64,000 nt of DNA, from positions 30,383,158-30,447,157 of the forward strand of contig OV121081.1 of NCBI GenBank assembly GCA_921293015.1. The letters are read 5' to 3'. Source of the stretch: Phorcus lineatus (Eukaryota; Mollusca; Gastropoda; Trochida; Trochidae). The notes beneath the pieces were generated by a model, which saw only the letters and a list, made by a program, of their open reading frames with translations, did no database searches and was not told the DNA's origin. Position numbers and translations under genes: made by a program. Below are positions 37,101 through 49,482 of this stretch, one piece after another; the first letter of the stretch is position 1; every line of letters starts with the position of its first letter.

Positions 37101-40100
37101 CTCACCATACTAATAATGTCCACCTTACAGCCGAGTTCACAGAGAGTCTGTACAATAGACAGCAGTCCCTCTCTTGAGGCTGCATGTAGTGCACTTTCGC
37201 CTGTCTCCTATAGAAGAGAGTTTTAAAGAGTTGCTGTGTAATACTGTTCATGTTAAAATTCTGAATCAAGAATTCATTCCAAGAGTCACAACTAATTATC
37301 AAGGGGGATAAAGAAAAGGCGTTGCTGTAATATTTCTGGATCCACATCTTCTGGGTTTATAAATGTTAAATAAATGTTAATAAAAAAAATTCATATATTT
37401 CAGTAATTGATCAGTTTAACTTATATAGCAAAAAGTATCACCCTGTAAAAAATTTGCAAGGACAGTTTCATTACACTGCATGATTCTAACCAACAGTATC
37501 TTTGATTCATAGAAAGAAAGCTGCTTACCTTCTCTATAAGGTCCATCTCACAGCCGGCATTGAGGAGGAGAAGCGCGATGGAGGTGTGGTGTCTGTGACA
37601 GGCCATGTGCAGAGCTGTGCTGCCTCTCTGCAAGGAGCCAACACAAGAGTAAGTAGAAGCATGTGGGTGTACAACATACTGGGGACATTCATTGAGGACA
37701 CATGAAGGGAGTTTCCACTACTGCACAATTTTTATATTCACTTGCGTGTTGGAATATTGAGGCTCTGTGCCACTTAAATACTGCAATGTTCACTTTAACA
37801 ATTTCAGTCTCTGTACAACAAATATTGATAATAGTAACATAAATATCCAAGTAATATGTAAATTCAATCACAGTAAAGCAACAATTCAGGCGTTGATCTA
37901 TCCATTCAATGCAGAGTGCCAAGAAAGAGAGCTAAACTATCATCTATTAACATTTTATGGTAGCCAGGAATCGAACCCATACCTTCCGGGTGATGAGTTT
38001 ACATACTAACAATTAATCTGCCTCCCAGGTAATATTGAATATTGAAATGCATGATGTAAGTCCTGTACCAACATCAACGTAACCAGACAAGACAATGTGC
38101 ACACCTTGTCCATGTGGTTGAGAGGGGCTCCATGTTCCAGCAGTATCTTCACACAGGGAAGGTTCCCTCTCACCGCCGCACAGTGTAGGGCCGTCTCTCC
38201 CTCCTGTAGGTACACAGTATTCACACTTGGTTTTATTTAAATATAGTTTGGTTAAACTTATACTGTTTAAAATGAAGGATGTAACTTTGGGTTTTAATCA
38301 CATATCCATGAATCTTATCACGATGGTCACAATTGGTTTAATTAATTATACAGCTGGTTAACTGTTTAACCTGGAAGTTGTAATTTTGGGTCTTAATTTT
38401 CCACCATTCTTATCACAGCAATTAGTATTACTGATCTTTTTTATCATGATGGTTTTTTCAGTGTACGCAAAGTTTCATGATAAGAATTTTTTTTATTGTA
38501 GGTAAGAGGTAAAGTAATCCAGGTTTTAATTTTTCATCACAGCAATAAGTATTAATGATCTATATTTGGATGGAAATTTTTGGTTTTATATTTTATGTAA
38601 TTTTAATCTCAGTAACTATTACGTCTGTCTTAAGGAAGAAAGCCTACTAAGAATTGTGGCTATTGATTGCAGCTACATAGGCTAAATAAACTACCCTGGC
38701 TTCAGTTGCCTGAATTCCAAATACTACAGCAAGGCCTTGCTATCAAAGGTTATTAGAAATTTTGACTAAAGTATTCTGTCAATGCTAAAGACAGTAATTG
38801 ATCGAGTTTGGTGATGAAGAAAATGCAACGACATACATGTCAATAATAATGTAAGTGTTCAACATTTCTTGTGCAACTCTCCATAAACCCAAGTGCAATT
38901 TTCAACTAAAGAAACACTAAAGATTACAGCGCTGCTCATAACACATACATTATTATTTCATAAGATTTATTGACAACACTTAAAATATGTCATTCACATA
39001 AAAAAACAAGATTGTTAATGGAAAAATTAGTGGGAACATTTGTCGAAAAATACATGCCAAAGATGCAAAAGTTGACATACATTCAAAATTAGGAAATGTG
39101 GCAATCCATAGAAAATGTGGCAATGCAGCAATAAAAATTAATGTAACATCAAAAAAAGATGCAAAATAGAGAAAAGAACATGTCAGTCTAATCAAGATAT
39201 AGATGTAATGATATCTTACTTTGCTCATGTACATTTAAAGGGATGAGTTGGGGAGCTTGCAGATTTAGGAAGGAGGTAATTCTTGCCACTGGGGACTACC
39301 TTTTGGCTAAAGAATTCCTATCTCAGTAATTGAGACTGATCATCTTTCTTGTAGGACTATACTAGCACAAATCAAAGGGTCGTGAGAGAACATTGCAGGC
39401 ATCAACAGTATACACAGAGACAACTTCCTCTGCAAGACATAAATTGGGCTTCTCCTTCACTGGCTACTTCAAGCCTTCTGTATTGTGTCAGAGCGTTTGG
39501 TTTGAGTGGAGCACCCACATTAGCAATAGGTGGCAATTCTGGGGGGTTGGGATGGGGAATGAGCATAGTCGGATACCATTCACCTAAACTTCAAGTAGAG
39601 CCGGAACATGTCCATAAATCAAAGAAACAGAAGGAGCAGGTACCTTGTTCTGGATATCAAGGACTGCGTCGGCGGCACAGAGGCTGCGGACGATATGTGA
39701 GAACCCATGCCAAGCGGCGCTGTGAGCGGGTGTCTCGCCAAGCTGGGGACAGACAGAGGGATGTCTGTGTTTAGTACACTGGGCACATGGGTACACATTA
39801 GACAGAGGGGCCTTAGCATTTACTACATTCAGGCACATGGGTACGCTGTAAAAGGGACCTTAGCATTTAGTACATTCAGGCACACTGGTACACATTAGAC
39901 TGAGGAACCTCTATGTTTAGTTCACATGAACACACAGACACAAGGGCAGAGGGATCTTAGCGTTTGGTATACTCTGACACCCAGACACCCAGACAGAGCA
40001 CCTCTGTGTTTAGTACACTCAAGCACACGGGTAAACATTACCCATACGTTTAATACAGTCTCATAAATGTACTTACAGACAAGAAACCTCTGTATTCATT

Positions 40101-43100
40101 ACACTGTGACACAAGTAATCACTGACAGAGGGACCTCAGCCCTAAGTACACAATGACACAGAGACACACAGATAATACACTCTGACAAATGAACAGTCAG
40201 ATTCACCACAACAAGAGTGATCTCCTAGCCAGATATACAGTCGCATACAACACAAACACAGATATCACACTGACAGTCAGTCAGACAGACAACCAGGTAC
40301 AGATAGATGGACGGATCACGCACAGGTAAAGAGTTAGCTCTCGATCAAGATTTGGCATTTTCTTTTGTGGAAAAATTGAAAATTACTGACACCTAGAACC
40401 TAGCCATGTGAAAAGGGTAATTTGATTAAAGGATCCCGGCCAAGAATATTTGATGTGGTAAGTTGGTTGTAGGATAACCTTTTTTTCTCTTATATCAGAC
40501 TTAAAACTGGACAGCTAGAATTACACAGGAAAAGGCTTGCAATACCATTTTGTATGGAGAGTGAAATCTGCTGTGATAGAACCCTCATGGTTTCTATCTT
40601 CACCTTCAAAAACTTAAAGAGAACAAACTCTCTCACACACACACATACAGAGATGAAATAAAGATAATTATTAAAGTAATTTCTTTAACTCATGAAAGAA
40701 AAAGCCATGCGGACATAAGAAAATTATTAACAACTGCAGCCAATATTATGTTAATGAAAGGAATTTGACAATTCAAAATGTAAGTGAAATAGAGAGTTTT
40801 ATACTTATTGATAGCTTCAAGGCATTTAATTGTAGGTGAGTAATAGGTTGAAGCATAATTATTTTTAAATATCTAGACTTATTTTTACAGCTTGATGATA
40901 GTAATGATGATGACGATTGATTGATGATCAATTTGTACTGTAGTGAACTAGTGAAAACCCATGAATGTGAAGCTATCTCCCTTTATCTATATAATACATA
41001 TCTCTACTACAACTGGTGTAAACTAAGATACACTAAGTTGAAATAATTGTAAAAAAAACCATTAGAGATAATTGGATACCCTTCATAGAATTCCTTTACA
41101 AAAATTTTACTTGGTCAATCTCTGTTATATCTGGTAACTGTAAAATCAGAGCCAAAATAGAGTTATGCATTGGAACACTGAATGAAATATGATCCTCCTA
41201 TCTTTGGGTTTAAAATAGTTAATGAAAAACATCAAAATTCTCATAAAGCTTAGACCCCAAAGCCCCAACCCTACAACCTTCAAAACTATAAAACATAAAT
41301 CCTAGAGACCAGAGAGTGATATACTGCTGAATTGAAATGGTGATACTGTGAGTCGATGCTATTCCCACTGTCATCAATGTATCAATCAGATTACAGAGAG
41401 CCCCCAACACCTATCCCGATAGGTGATCTGAAACAGGTGAGGTGAGAGCATGCTGTAGTGTGTCCATGCTGTACTCACACTGTCCTGAAGGTTGATGAGC
41501 ACCCCGGCCTCACACAGGTAGTCCACCACATGGGCGTGCCCATACCTCGCCGCTACGTGGATTGCGTTCTCTCCAGACTGAAAATGTGGAGATGCAGTTA
41601 TGGTATACTTTTATTACTACTACTTTTGAATATAGAATGCTTTCTTCTTCACCATCACATTATGAGGAAACTTAATAGCATCTTCTCCTGAAAATTTACT
41701 ACAGTCACAATAATATCATAAACAATAATAAATCTACAATCATGCACTGTTTAAAAATTTTTTATAACCAATGAGCCAACAGACCTTATTTTTTCCATCG
41801 AGTGGAACCCCAGCTTGATGAAGGTACTTGATGACCTCCAACTGACCTTGTCGGGCCGCCCAATATACAGCACTGTCTCCTTGCTGCAACACGAATCATG
41901 CTTCTGTTAATGCTTCATCATTATATAGGTGTATACAATCTAAACTCTATATAAGCTATACATTGTGATTATTGCTAAAAAGAGTGTGAGTTTACTTGCG
42001 CCAAAGAGTTTATACAGTCTGACGGACAACTGCATACTTTGGTACTGGGGAAAATAAGGATTTCAAATTGGCAGTTTTCAACTGATCAAGGGTAGGTAAC
42101 TCTCGGAAGAAACAACACACACACCACCAAAAAGTAATCTTTAGATATCTAACTTTTACTCTGTTTATCTTTGCTAAAGTCAAGGAAACAGGCAACTTAA
42201 CTGAGAGGGGATGTTTAGGCAATAATTTGTAGAATAACTGATCGTAGTTTACCACCATTCTGACTGTAATACTTATTTCATAGACCATATTTATCATGTA
42301 CAGTAGAGCCCCAATACATGCTGAGCAAGCATGGAAGCTACCTTCAATAATTTTTCAATTAAAAGACAAAATGTAAGAACTTGAAAAAAAACCCCAGGGT
42401 CTGCCAAACATAGTTGTATGAGCACATTTGTATATCTAGAAATATATGACACTAGTAATGTTTAACAATATGGGTTTTATGTAAATGAATAGTATCATTT
42501 CAGACATTACTAATATTGGCTACCTTGGTCAACTTTTTATATTTCCTGTAAGGCCGCTTCTCGCGGAATTTGAACTAATTAATCAAACAAATTCAATTTG
42601 ATTAAAATTTAAAAAGAAAACTCATAATATTTCTTAAGAGTAGTGACCTAGTATTTAGTTAATTACCTACCAATGTAATCTAAGAGGAATCAGCAATAAA
42701 CTTTAATTGGTTAATTCTCATATCCTAAATATCGTTTAAAAAAAATAATAGTTAAATGTTACCAGAGTCTTTTTAAAATATAAACATAAAATGAATGTTT
42801 TTAAACAGAGGAGCACAACTAGTCTCAAAACGACACAAATGAAACAGAATCTTTCTCCAACAATAACAAGCAGTAACTCACACCACAGACGACTGTTAAT
42901 CTTAGCTACTGACTAATTTAAGTTAGTGAAATGAAGGGCACAAAACCAGGCTGTTATCAATACCGGGACTAGTCACGCTTACTGTGCCAACTCAAGGTCC
43001 AATTTCAGCACTCTATACCAGGATTATAGATGCCTTGTTGGTCAAGTTATCTATTTTAAATTCAATTCTGTGCTTGTTACCAAATGAATTCAAATCGGAC

Positions 43101-46100
43101 TTAAGTCAGTAATTGTAACGTTACAGCTCAGAGAAATAGAAAGACAAGGGATACCGCATTGACGTTAGTCAAAATGATTTGAGTTGTATCACTCTGAGTC
43201 TATCAATTCTAACACTTTTCCCTTCAGTCACATAGACAGAAATCCGACCCATTTACATTTGAGATTAAAGCCTGATCCTGCCAATTTTTCCCCCTAGTAT
43301 GTTTTATTTCTCCTGACTTCAAGTTTCTAAATTTTGAAATCAGCAACAACAACAACAACAACTTTAAGAGAGATATATAAACAACCTGTCACGCTACTCT
43401 GATATAAGTTCCAAATCATTTATCAACCAAGACATGACAAAAGTTCTGATAAGGTGATGAGCTATCTTCGTAAGAGGACGATGAATCTGTTTATAATCTT
43501 AAGTTATTTTTGCATGAAACACAACATTATTCAAAGTATTCAAATATTATCCTGAAAACTTGTAAAATCTATGGTTCCATAGCCGAACGGCTCCTAAGTA
43601 AAGGCTAATAACTAGATCAGCTGTGTTTGTGTGACAGCCCCAAGTGTCATTGTCTCTGCTTGCTTGGGACATTAGTCCTTGTAATGACAATAATCTAATT
43701 TCTTGAAAGGTCGGCAGGTGACATTTCCATTAACGTGTCTTGACCTTATCAGTTGCTGTCTTAGAGAGGAAATTGCTCTCACGAAATTACTTGCGAAGAT
43801 TTGAGATTTTGTCGACATGGCAAATTCATGAGATTTCTTACACTTGCTCTTTTTTGGTTATTTCAATAATGCATGATCTTATGCATGGCAATTAAGAACT
43901 TTTCAGAACTTCTGAATCATCTATGACCTTTAAAGTAAAGACAGTGGCAGAAAAGTGTGTTTGATATAATTGCATGCTAAGTTTACTAGCTAGTTTTCTT
44001 TTCTGTGAATAATGAGGCTTTAATGTACTTTGTTAATGATAATCATATAAGGCCATGTTTCCTTGCAAGATGAGTTGATCATGACATAAATGTAATGAAA
44101 GAACAACAAATATTAACATGATTATCCAAAGTGAAAATTATCAATAATCATTGGAAAGCTGGTATTAATGGACCCGTGCAAAGGACAACAAATTTGATCA
44201 TGATATTTAATCAACATTTGATCTTTAGCCAAAAGATTTGTCACTGCGTAATATACGCCGCACTGTTGTGTCATCTAAACTTACAGAATTAAACCTTATA
44301 GTTTCAATCTTAACAGATTTATTAAATTGAATCATTAAGAAGCATCATCTCTTTACCACTCCAATGACAATAATTACACTGTACTTTTGGCTGCAATATT
44401 TGGAAGCAACAGCATGTCTTTAATCCATTGTGAGACTTTGCATACTTAAACTCCAATGCATCCAATTTGTCTTGTATTGACCCAGTTTTTACTGTACTGA
44501 CCTTGTTTTTCAGTGATTACCTAGTTGCAAACTCATTTAGTCTGAGCAGTCAATACCATGCAATTGAAAGTTGATTAATAGGTCCTGCTATCTCACCTTA
44601 TCCTTGACGGCGATGTCAACTCCTTTGGTCTGCAAGAACTTGATGACGTCAACATGTCCACCACTGGCAGCCATATGCACAGCTGTTTCTCCATGCTGCA
44701 ATAACAACAGGAATCTTACAGTATTGGTTATCACATTGTGATTGTGAGCTTGATTGTGAAAATTCATATACAGACCTGTCAGGGATTTTGTCTGTTGATT
44801 TTGAGATATTATGTTTTCCTTGAAGGTTTGACATTTCCAAGTTAGGGAATTAAATTCAAATGTAAGAAGTCGAAAGTGACATTTTTATATTTGGGATTAT
44901 ACCATCTGCAATCCTGTGTACCATATAATGCATATTACATTCGTTCACTATCTAAATGGTATCTACTTCTAATATAGGTTGAAAGTAAACTGTTTATATT
45001 TCAAATGTAACATCGTAACCACAAGGTTGACATCTAAAATCATGACAAATTTTTATTTAATGTCTTCGGGTTACATTCTAATGAAATTCAATTTAATTGG
45101 ATGTTAAGTTTTACAGACATGAATATGAATTTCAGTTTATTAGCCATGTTATAAATAATCAATATCTTCCGTAAAATTTTACTATCAAAACAAACTTTCC
45201 ATAAAATTATTTCCAATGGTTGTATCAATTGTTCAAACTCCCCCCCCCCCCCCCCCCCCCCCCAGAAATTCATGGTTAGACCCAGTTGAAGAAAATATTG
45301 ATTTCATCTTCATACATGTAATGGCAATCAAATATAAGAGATATGTAATTCTAAGAGGTCATAATAACCTTGATACAGAGTGTTTGGATCAAAAATATCA
45401 GCTCATATCAGATCGAAACTTACATGACCACCAAAGTAATCAATAAACACTGCACAACCAAGGTACAAAGAAAAGATTTAATGTCAGCTCATACTTGTCT
45501 CCTTCAAGTAGAAAAATGATTTTTTCTCTTCAAACCTAAGAGAAGACACATTTAGATAAATAATGAATCAAGTGAAAACAGACTCATTCATTGACGGGAC
45601 ATTTCCTAAACCTCCTTGTACATAGCAATCTGGTTGAGTGGGCCATTTGTCAGAAGAAATTGACTTCAGGAGGATTAAGTAAAGCTCTACCGTGAGTGCT
45701 TACTCTAACCACAATGTAGAGCTCAGAGAAGCTCTTTATTCAGAATACTACCTCTCGGGTAATACAAAAAATGCACACATGTTGTAAAAGTCACATGACA
45801 CACTTTCTCGGGTAATAATCTCTATATAATTCCTCTTTTGACATTTACCAGCAAGAGTAAGAATAGTTTGTAGTAATTAGTAATAAACCATTCTTGAGGT
45901 CAGTTACAAGAATCCTAATTTGCTTGACAAAAGGAACGATCCCGGATTGGCAACCAGCCCGAGATAAGTTATCCCAGGAAATTCAAAGACAAACATGAGT
46001 GTTTCCTAAAACACCATCAGCGTGACTATCTGTGTGTTTACCTTCGGGCTTTTTACGTGACTCTATCTACAAAATTCAGCCTTATAAACATGTGGTGAAG

Positions 46101-49100
46101 GATCTAGATCTTTTTTGAAAGGACAGAAGCAATAAGAACATGTGGTGGTGTGATAAAACAGCGGGGCATTTCATTTCATTTCATTTTTGTTTCCACACTG
46201 TAAATTACAATTGAACTTTTAGTGAAATTTCACAAACTTGCAACTTTAACACTGCCAAACCAATTACATGAACAACAACTTGACTACATCACTTGTGATG
46301 AATGGATTAATTGTTTAACATAGCTTTCCTGTTATATTAAGGCCTAAAACATCTGTACAGATAGTTATCAACGTAAAACATAGCTTGGGTTTATCATAAA
46401 GATAAAGACAGCGTCATAAGAGATGAACATTTTAATATTCACAAACAATCAAGTCTTTTATATGTGCTTATATTCACAATATAGAATTTAAACTGTTTTT
46501 GCTTTCCTTATGATGAATAATACAACAACTAAGACAATGACATTCTGAAAGTAATATATACATAGCCACACCAACAACCATGATGTAACAACAAAAACTA
46601 CATCAATGCTACTCAGAAAGTATATAAACACAGCTGTTCTCTATTCTGCTGGTTATGAATGAAAACACAGCCAATATCGATGCATATATAAGCGAGCATG
46701 ATGGAATATTTCTTTATATGTAATATATGTATGAGTCACTAACAGCAATTATTGAGTAGAAGTCGGTCTGTTGCTGTATAACAGAAAACAGGTGATGTGT
46801 AATGAAATTGTAACTTAACATTTGTTTTTCTAAGTAAAGCCCGGTTTTAACAATTTGATAAAATTCTAAGTCTTTTCAATTGTGAAAATGGATCATTTCA
46901 ACATTCTGTGATCACAAACTGCGTTTTATTTTCCAATATGTTTTTAAAAATTTCTCTGACTTTTGCTTGAAGAGAAAAATTAAATTTCGTCTCTCTTTGA
47001 CATTTCACCAATATCGCATTTCTCTTTCATAACATGACTCCTCTTATATATAGGCCAGCCTTCGAGTTGAATTCACTCACACAAAGTTTTTTTACATAAA
47101 AATTCAAAGAACCCATATTTCCACCAATGAGTTTTCAATGTTAAGCTTCTTATGATTGTTATCTTATTGCAGTTCAATCCAATGAATTTAATATTTTAGA
47201 GATATCAAGTAAATTGTCATTGAATCAGGTGTTTTTACGAAGCAAAATGGTGGGGAGAAGACAAACAAACAGTAACATTGTCCAGTTTGATGATGAGATT
47301 CGAATATTATTCCTAGCATTTACCCAATTGGCACGTATTGGTCAAAAAGTATAACCAGTATCAGAAAATATTTAGACATTTTCCTGAAAATCTTAATGTA
47401 TGATGAAAAATTTCTTGGAATTTTTATATTCAAGACATTAAAACAAATTTCAAAAGATTATTTGTAAACATTATAAGCAGCTTTGAGATATACATTGTCA
47501 CAAATACTTCAGCATAACTCAAACTTGATACTTCAGATAACTCTTAAACATCATCAAGCTCTAAGGTCTTGAATAAACATCAACTCGAAATCTCTACATC
47601 ACCAAAATGTTTTGGGAAACGTGCCGAAAGGTTTGAGAAGTGCAATGGAGCTCACTCCCAGACAACATCAAGAATCCTGCTTCATAAGACAAATCTATTT
47701 CTGAGACTGAGCACTTTCGAGTATTGATTGTGAAAAGATCCTTAGAAATAGATAGTTTATCATTATCATATATATCAGAGACAGAGACAGAGACAAGATC
47801 TTTTCAGGTCAATGGATATGATACAATGAGATAACTATAAAAATGATTGAACATCATCACCAGTGAACAATGACGCTTTGTCTAACACAAAATGGCAAAA
47901 AAACAATAAGGTAAGGACATTGCATACCTTGTTGGCAGTGTTGAGGTCTATGTTATTGGCAGTCTCCGACAGATCCTTCAATCCATCCACATTCCCCTCC
48001 TCCGAGGCACAGAACAACGCTGCCATCACAAAGTTCTCTGCTTTTTCCTGCAAACACAAATACAAGGACTTTAAACTTTGTCGCCTTTGTAGTCCTAATA
48101 TTTGATCTGACCGTTGGATTTGTGACACATTAAAATGTTCACCAGAAAGGCGGAGAATCACATGATCCTGCAAATAGATTACTGACCCCAGCCTCCTGTG
48201 TGTATGTTTTTTTGCATCTTGTACATCTTGTGGTGCATAAGAAGATAGACAACAGAAGAGACCTTGGTGTTGGTTTACACGTGTGTGTCATAGATTGTGT
48301 AATCAGGAGTGATAAACAAAAGAAAAAGATAAAAACATGTGAGGAAATAACAAAGACCTCACCACATAAGCAAGGTTGAGTAAATATAAATATGTGGGGA
48401 AATGTGAGAGAAGACGAGGAGTCAATATAATCTTCAAGCTGTCATTCAAGGTATATTTACACATTTCGAAGTCATGCAGGAAATGAGGAAATTTGTCTTG
48501 ATAAATAGTGAATACTGTGCACCTGCGTTATTTAAGTAATCAAAGTAAAAACTTTAACAGTTTTGTTAAGCCAATGAGAAAGAATAAAAAAGTTAAAAAC
48601 AAAATACGAGAGATATCACACTGAATATGTCAGTAAATAAAAGAAGAATATGAACACATAGGGCAGTGGAGTCAGTGTATGATCAAGAAGACGATATAAA
48701 GATGTCGGATCTAAGTTTCTCAAGTAAGTTGACACATCCTAGATGACCCAGAATCGTGAGCTGTATGAATAGGAAACACTGAAGCATATAATAATGATGG
48801 ACAAACTCTGGTGCACATACCTCCGACATCAAAACATCTCACTGAATAACATATCCATGATAGAAATGATCATATCACATATTCTGAATATGGAAGAGGT
48901 CATACAGTATTCCCGACTCTGCAGTGAGATGCAGAAGATTGTACATATTCCTGACAAACCATCCCACTCAGTGAAAGGTTTCACATATCAAGCACATAAA
49001 ACCCACACAAATGAATATTGAATAGACACTCCGTGGAAGGCTCGATGAATGTACTTGAACAGCCTGTATATAGACAAGTCCACAAACAAGCATATATACA

Positions 49101-49482
49101 CGTTCTAGAGTGTATTTCAAATGTCAATCAATGGAGGGTCTATTATCAACTATCTACCAATAGAAATGTCTCTGTTGCAAATAAACATCATCAATACTTT
49201 CTGCCCCAGTTTGGTACAAACATGCAATATTATTGCAACACCTCCATAAGATAGTCTCAGTATTGTAATCTGCATCCTCTGGTCACAGTTTAACCAATGA
49301 ACATGTATCTTTGTAGCATCATCTCTTCTTCTCTTTGTTTATTGTCCTAAATAAACAGCTTCTCAGATCCGGTTTAACTTCATGCCCCAATGAGCAGTAG
49401 GTTGTTATTATATCAAGTCACGAAATTACTGTAACTGGTATGATGCACTCACAGCATTATCATCGATATTGCAATTGTCCAT
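29948..49482 (-). CDS. DAPK1: Death-associated protein kinase family protein: ankyrin, Roc-COR and death domain; kinase exons absent from window
   Basis: Seventeen exons read in one frame, 5' to 3' on the minus strand: 49482-49453, 48047-47928, 44695-44597, 41883-41785, 41577-41479, 39742-39644, 38203-38105, 37627-37529, 37207-37106, 36114-36016, 35552-35475, 35303-35120, 33753-33646, 33172-32978, 32772-32513, 32130-31942 and 31183-29948. The product is 1064 residues, close to vertebrate DAPK1 minus its kinase and calmodulin segment. Ankyrin repeats cover about 15-315, the Roc P-loop GSTGVGKST is at 367-375, WDYSG is near 446, THAD near 520, COR about 590-900 and the death domain 948-1027. 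Matching phrases to DAPK1 include NFVMAA, AVYWAARxG, LLDPTEPMGRDWCLLA and KLKELNRQD. DAPK1 acts in apoptosis, autophagy and cytoskeletal signalling. The ATG at 49480-49482 has an in-frame TAG seven codons upstream. A longer form with kinase exons beyond 64 kb is equally possible. Confidence 0.9.
31632..31800. repeat. Minisatellite of about 34 bp, five copies, in last DAPK intron
   Basis: Units read CTCCCTCACAACTATCTTAG, then TTCAAAAAC, with small changes between copies. It is intronic (between exons ending 31942 and starting 31183) and non-coding. Confidence 0.85.
31942..35303 (-). CDS. DAPK1: Roc GTPase exons of the DAPK gene
   Basis: Exons 35303-35120, 33753-33646, 33172-32978, 32772-32513 and 32130-31942 have phases 1, 1, 1, 0 and 0 at their 3' ends and join without frame loss. 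They carry the P-loop GSTGVGKST, an RR-rich stretch (SFFRRSRVG), the switch-type WDYSG and the base-recognition THAD in VLLVATHAD. The last exon starts COR with SLPSWRK and ends at LTGE. The P-loop fits the GxxxxGK[ST] consensus and all nucleotide motifs are present, so GTP binding is plausible. Confidence 0.88.
35680..36000. repeat. Degenerate tandem repeat of about 90 bp in a DAPK intron
   Basis: Phrases GTTATGTGC...AAATCTATCTAGA and AATTTATGATAGAAGTGAC recur two to three times with drift. It lies between the last ankyrin exon and the short linker exon. Confidence 0.5.
36016..44695 (-). CDS. DAPK1: Ankyrin-repeat exon series of the DAPK gene (one repeat per exon)
   Basis: Eight consecutive exons: 44695-44597, 41883-41785, 41577-41479, 39742-39644, 38203-38105, 37627-37529, 37207-37106 and 36114-36016. 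Each codes one 33-residue repeat of the form xGxTALHxAAxxGH...LLxxGAxxNxxDK, with phase 0 introns at both ends. Seven are exactly 99 bases. The 37207-37106 exon is 102 if the first AG (CTATAG) is used or 99 if GAG is used as acceptor. These repeats are part of the 1064-residue protein and probably bind partners. Confidence 0.9.
37930..38010 (-). repeat. tRNA-derived SINE-like fragment (B-box)
   Basis: On the minus strand GGTTCGATTCCTGG (37965-37978) matches the RNA polymerase III B-box. The surrounding arms do not fold into a clean tRNA: the T-stem has mismatches and no acceptor stem was found. A SINE remnant is the better reading. Confidence 0.35.
39744..40265. repeat. Degenerate tandem repeat of about 65-75 bp in a DAPK intron
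   Basis: Repeated phrases include TTTAGTACA, GGCACAxGGGTACAC, ATTAGACAGAGG and GACCTTAGCATTTAG. Copies become less alike towards 40265, where CAGTCAGACAGAC simple repeat follows. It begins two bases after the start of the ankyrin exon at 39742 (in its upstream intron). Confidence 0.65.
45240..45263. repeat. Poly-C tract of about 24 bases in a DAPK intron
   Basis: An uninterrupted C run, that is, G on the DAPK sense strand, within the intron between exons at 47928 and 44695. Length may vary or be an assembly estimate. Confidence 0.85.
49453..49482 (-). CDS. DAPK1: Predicted first coding exon of the kinase-less DAPK transcript
   Basis: On the minus strand ATG begins a 30-base reading (MDNCNIDDNA) ending at a consensus donor GTGAGT. 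The phase is 0, which fits the next exon (EKAENFVMAA). TAG lies in frame seven codons upstream, so the frame cannot extend. No acceptor was noted close upstream, which fits a first exon. Because the peptide is only ten residues long, conservation cannot be judged here. Confidence 0.5.

Noticed and set aside
37930..38010. tRNA gene
   Set aside because: B-box present, but stems do not pair and no acceptor stem is found.
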